A DNA stretch of 7,805 nucleotides. Origin: Saprospiraceae bacterium (lineage in GTDB: Bacteria > Bacteroidota > Bacteroidia > Chitinophagales > Saprospiraceae). Within the stretch, counting starts at the first letter, position 1, and each line of letters begins with the position of its first letter. A model generated the notes under the pieces. The model saw nothing but the letters and a program-made list of their open reading frames with translations, did no database searches and was not told the DNA's origin. The position numbers were made by a program, and so were the translations under genes. This document shows positions 5,977-7,805 of this stretch, piece after piece. The stretch spans positions 1 to 7,805 of the forward strand of contig JADZFI010000303.1 of the NCBI GenBank assembly GCA_020850025.1, read 5' to 3'.

Positions 5977-7805
5977 ATGATGCGTTTTTGTCCAACTATT
6001 GTTTGTTTGTTTTTCCTGTTCACCGTTGTAAACGGCGGAGCACAAACGCCTGATTCTACCCGACAAACAAGCAAGAGTGACTCTTTGTGGTACAGAACTG
6101 TGATCAGCGACCGTCTGAATGAAGTGGACGAGCCAGAGCGTGGACCATCTGTTCAAAAGTTGATTAACAGAGCCAAGGAATCAGCTGGAAAAAAGAACTT
6201 TTATGCCGCCATGAAGTATTATGGTTTTGCCTTGAAAGGGGAGCCATTGAATGTGGAAGCACTTGCGGGTTATGGAGAATCTGCAATGGAAATCACCTCA
6301 CTTGACAGCGCGGAGTCGGCCTTTCGTCGCCTTGTAGACCACGGGTTAAGCCCTTCTCCAGATTACTTCCCCAAAATGCGGTTGGCTGAGGTTTTGTTTC
6401 GAAAAGGGAAATATGTAGCCGCAGGAGATCTGTACGAAGCCATTGCCACCCTTCCGCAAACACCCCCGGTTCCGGAATCGGTAAAAAAACAGGCCATGGA
6501 CCGCTACGATCTTTGTCTGTGGGCAATGGGAGCAGGTACAGACAATCCCTATATTGTAAAAAATGACACCTGCTATTTGTTGGATACAGCCAATGTGAAC
6601 ACCAATGAATTGTATGCCGAATACGCCGCCGGTTATGTGAACAACCAGCTTTATTTCTCTGCCTACCGGTTTGATCTAAAAAACGACAAGGTAAAACCCA
6701 GAAGAAACACCATTAAATTGCTCCAGGCAGATGGCGCCGACGGTCCCGTAGGCCCCAACCATCCAATGACGGTTTCGGAGACGCTTTTTAACGATCCGCT
6801 CCTGCAACACACAGCACATCTGTCCCTCAATGCAGCCGGAAACATAGCCTTCTATGCGGCAGGCAACTATGTAAAAGATTCCGCGGATATCCGGTTCGAA
6901 CTTTTCAGACGCAGGAAATTACCTGATGGCAACTGGGGTATTCCCGAGAAGCTGACAGCCATCAATCACCCCAGGTATACTACTACAGAGCCGAGCATTG
7001 GAACCATTCTTGGAGAAAATCAGGAAACCCTGTTTTTTGTTTCGGACCGACCCGGTGGCAAAGGCGGAAAAGACATCTGGTTCAGTAAGGTATACGGAGA
7101 TAGCCTGGGGCAGCCTCAACCATTGGACGCCCTGAACACTCCAGGTAATGATGTAACTCCGTTCTTTCATACAGCCTCCAATACCCTCTTTTTCAGCACC
7201 GACAGTCTGCGTACGCTGGGAGGATTCGATGTTTATAAAGCCAAACCTGGCCTGAATGGAACCTGGGATGGTCCTCAACACATGGGCGCTCCTTTGAATA
7301 GTTCAGCCAATGATGTATTCTTTGTGATGGGCTCCGATAGTAAACGAGGATTCTTCAGCAGCAACAGGATTGGCAGTGCCAACTATTCGGAAGAAGGGTG
7401 TTGTTACGATGTTTATGCTGTGGATTTTATCATCCGCTACCGGGCTCTGGCCTTGCACGGTATTACCGAAAAATCGCTCCCTATGACTCGTATTACCATG
7501 TATGAGCAGGATGAACACGGGAAATATGTGGCTGTAAGCAGTCCGCTTGATTCTACCAGTTCGTATACCTATCCAGTGAAACTTGGCTCCAAATACATGC
7601 TGATCGGTGAAAAGGCTGGATTTGGCTCTGATACCATCTATCTGAAGACCCCATCTGAACTATGGTCGTATGAAATGGTGGATACACTGGTTTTGTTCCC
7701 ACAGATAAAACTGATTGCAACAGTATACGACGATGACACCAAGGAGCCTTTGATGGCTCCGGATCTGGTGTTTTTTGATTTGGGAGCAGATGATGGAATA
7801 AGTAC
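5977..7805 (+). CDS. PorE/OmpA-associated-type envelope protein with TPR and PD40 (beta-propeller) repeats (3' end outside window)
   Basis: 609 codons are open to the right edge, so the C-terminus is missing. The first ATG is at 5977 and a second follows at once at 5980; either may be used. Residues 1-22 (MMRFCPTIVCLFFLFTVVNGGA, then QT) form a signal peptide; no lipobox is evident. Residues ~59-163 look like two or three TPR units (e.g. NFYAAMKYYGFALKGEPLNVEA, then KGKYVAAGDLYEAIATLP in the last). Residues ~210-483 form PD40/WD40-like blades: NQLYFSAYR, NIAFYAAGNY, TLFFVSDRPGGKGGKDIWFS, NTLFFSTDSLRTLGGFDVYKA, and RGFFSSNR ending in a GCCYDVYAVD stretch. Residues ~487 onward (LALHGITEKSLPMTRITMYE; IATVYDDDTKEPLMAPDLVFF) resemble carboxypeptidase-regulatory-like domains. 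This order, normally ending in an OmpA peptidoglycan-binding domain, is that of PorE-like proteins that link outer-membrane type IX components to the cell wall. The OmpA domain would lie beyond 7805. Its place just after a PorP-like gene supports a joint envelope role. Confidence 0.88.
   Translation, partial: MMRFCPTIVCLFFLFTVVNGGAQTPDSTRQTSKSDSLWYRTVISDRLNEVDEPERGPSVQKLINRAKESAGKKNFYAAMKYYGFALKGEPLNVEALAGYGESAMEITSLDSAESAFRRLVDHGLSPSPDYFPKMRLAEVLFRKGKYVAAGDLYEAIATLPQTPPVPESVKKQAMDRYDLCLWAMGAGTDNPYIVKNDTCYLLDTANVNTNELYAEYAAGYVNNQLYFSAYRFDLKNDKVKPRRNTIKLLQADGADGPVGPNHPMTVSETLFNDPLLQHTAHLSLNAAGNIAFYAAGNYVKDSADIRFELFRRRKLPDGNWGIPEKLTAINHPRYTTTEPSIGTILGENQETLFFVSDRPGGKGGKDIWFSKVYGDSLGQPQPLDALNTPGNDVTPFFHTASNTLFFSTDSLRTLGGFDVYKAKPGLNGTWDGPQHMGAPLNSSANDVFFVMGSDSKRGFFSSNRIGSANYSEEGCCYDVYAVDFIIRYRALALHGITEKSLPMTRITMYEQDEHGKYVAVSSPLDSTSSYTYPVKLGSKYMLIGEKAGFGSDTIYLKTPSELWSYEMVDTLVLFPQIKLIATVYDDDTKEPLMAPDLVFFDLGADDGIS

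Noticed and set aside
1..7805. tRNA, rRNA, CRISPR array, insertion sequence, phage or defence genes
   Set aside because: No cloverleaf, regularly spaced direct repeats, transposase motifs or terminal inverted repeats were seen on either strand.

Overview
The window reads as chromosomal DNA of a Bacteroidota bacterium, most likely a member of the Saprospiria (Saprospiraceae/Lewinella/Haliscomenobacter type). The evidence is a PorP/SprF-family outer-membrane protein followed by a TPR/PD40 envelope protein, a large cysteine-rich secreted protein with a Saprospiraceae-style dockerin-like tail, menaquinone synthesis by the futalosine route, and -7 promoter boxes of the Bacteroidetes form TAnnTTTG. 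The taxon is inferred from protein style, not from a marker gene.

Layout. Positions 1-1525 (minus) hold the N-terminal 508 codons of a secreted multi-domain protein whose C-terminus lies left of the window. Positions 1640-2782 (minus) encode MqnC, a radical SAM enzyme of menaquinone synthesis. Across a 157-bp divergent spacer carrying promoter-like boxes for both directions, positions 2940-4358 (plus) encode a MATE-family multidrug/Na+ antiporter. A non-coding stretch of about 475 bp (4359-4833) follows, with several small inverted repeats but no convincing gene. Then come a PorP/SprF-like beta-barrel protein (4834-5913, plus) and, 63 bp on, the start of a TPR/PD40-repeat protein of the PorE/OmpA-associated kind (5977 to the right edge, plus), truncated before any OmpA domain.

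How the genes fit together. mqnC and the MATE gene are housekeeping or accessory functions that share an intergenic control region; nothing ties them biochemically. The last two genes form a familiar pair linked to the type IX secretion and gliding apparatus: an outer-membrane PorP-like barrel and a periplasmic protein with TPR and beta-propeller repeats. The leftmost protein, with its signal peptide and adhesin-like modules, is the kind of cargo that type IX systems export, but its sorting domain, if any, is out of view.

I found no RNA gene, CRISPR array, insertion sequence, phage gene or clearly new system. The least explained parts are the 4359-4833 gap, the dockerin-like module in a non-cellulosomal organism, and the PorP/PorE-like pair standing apart from any visible adhesin.
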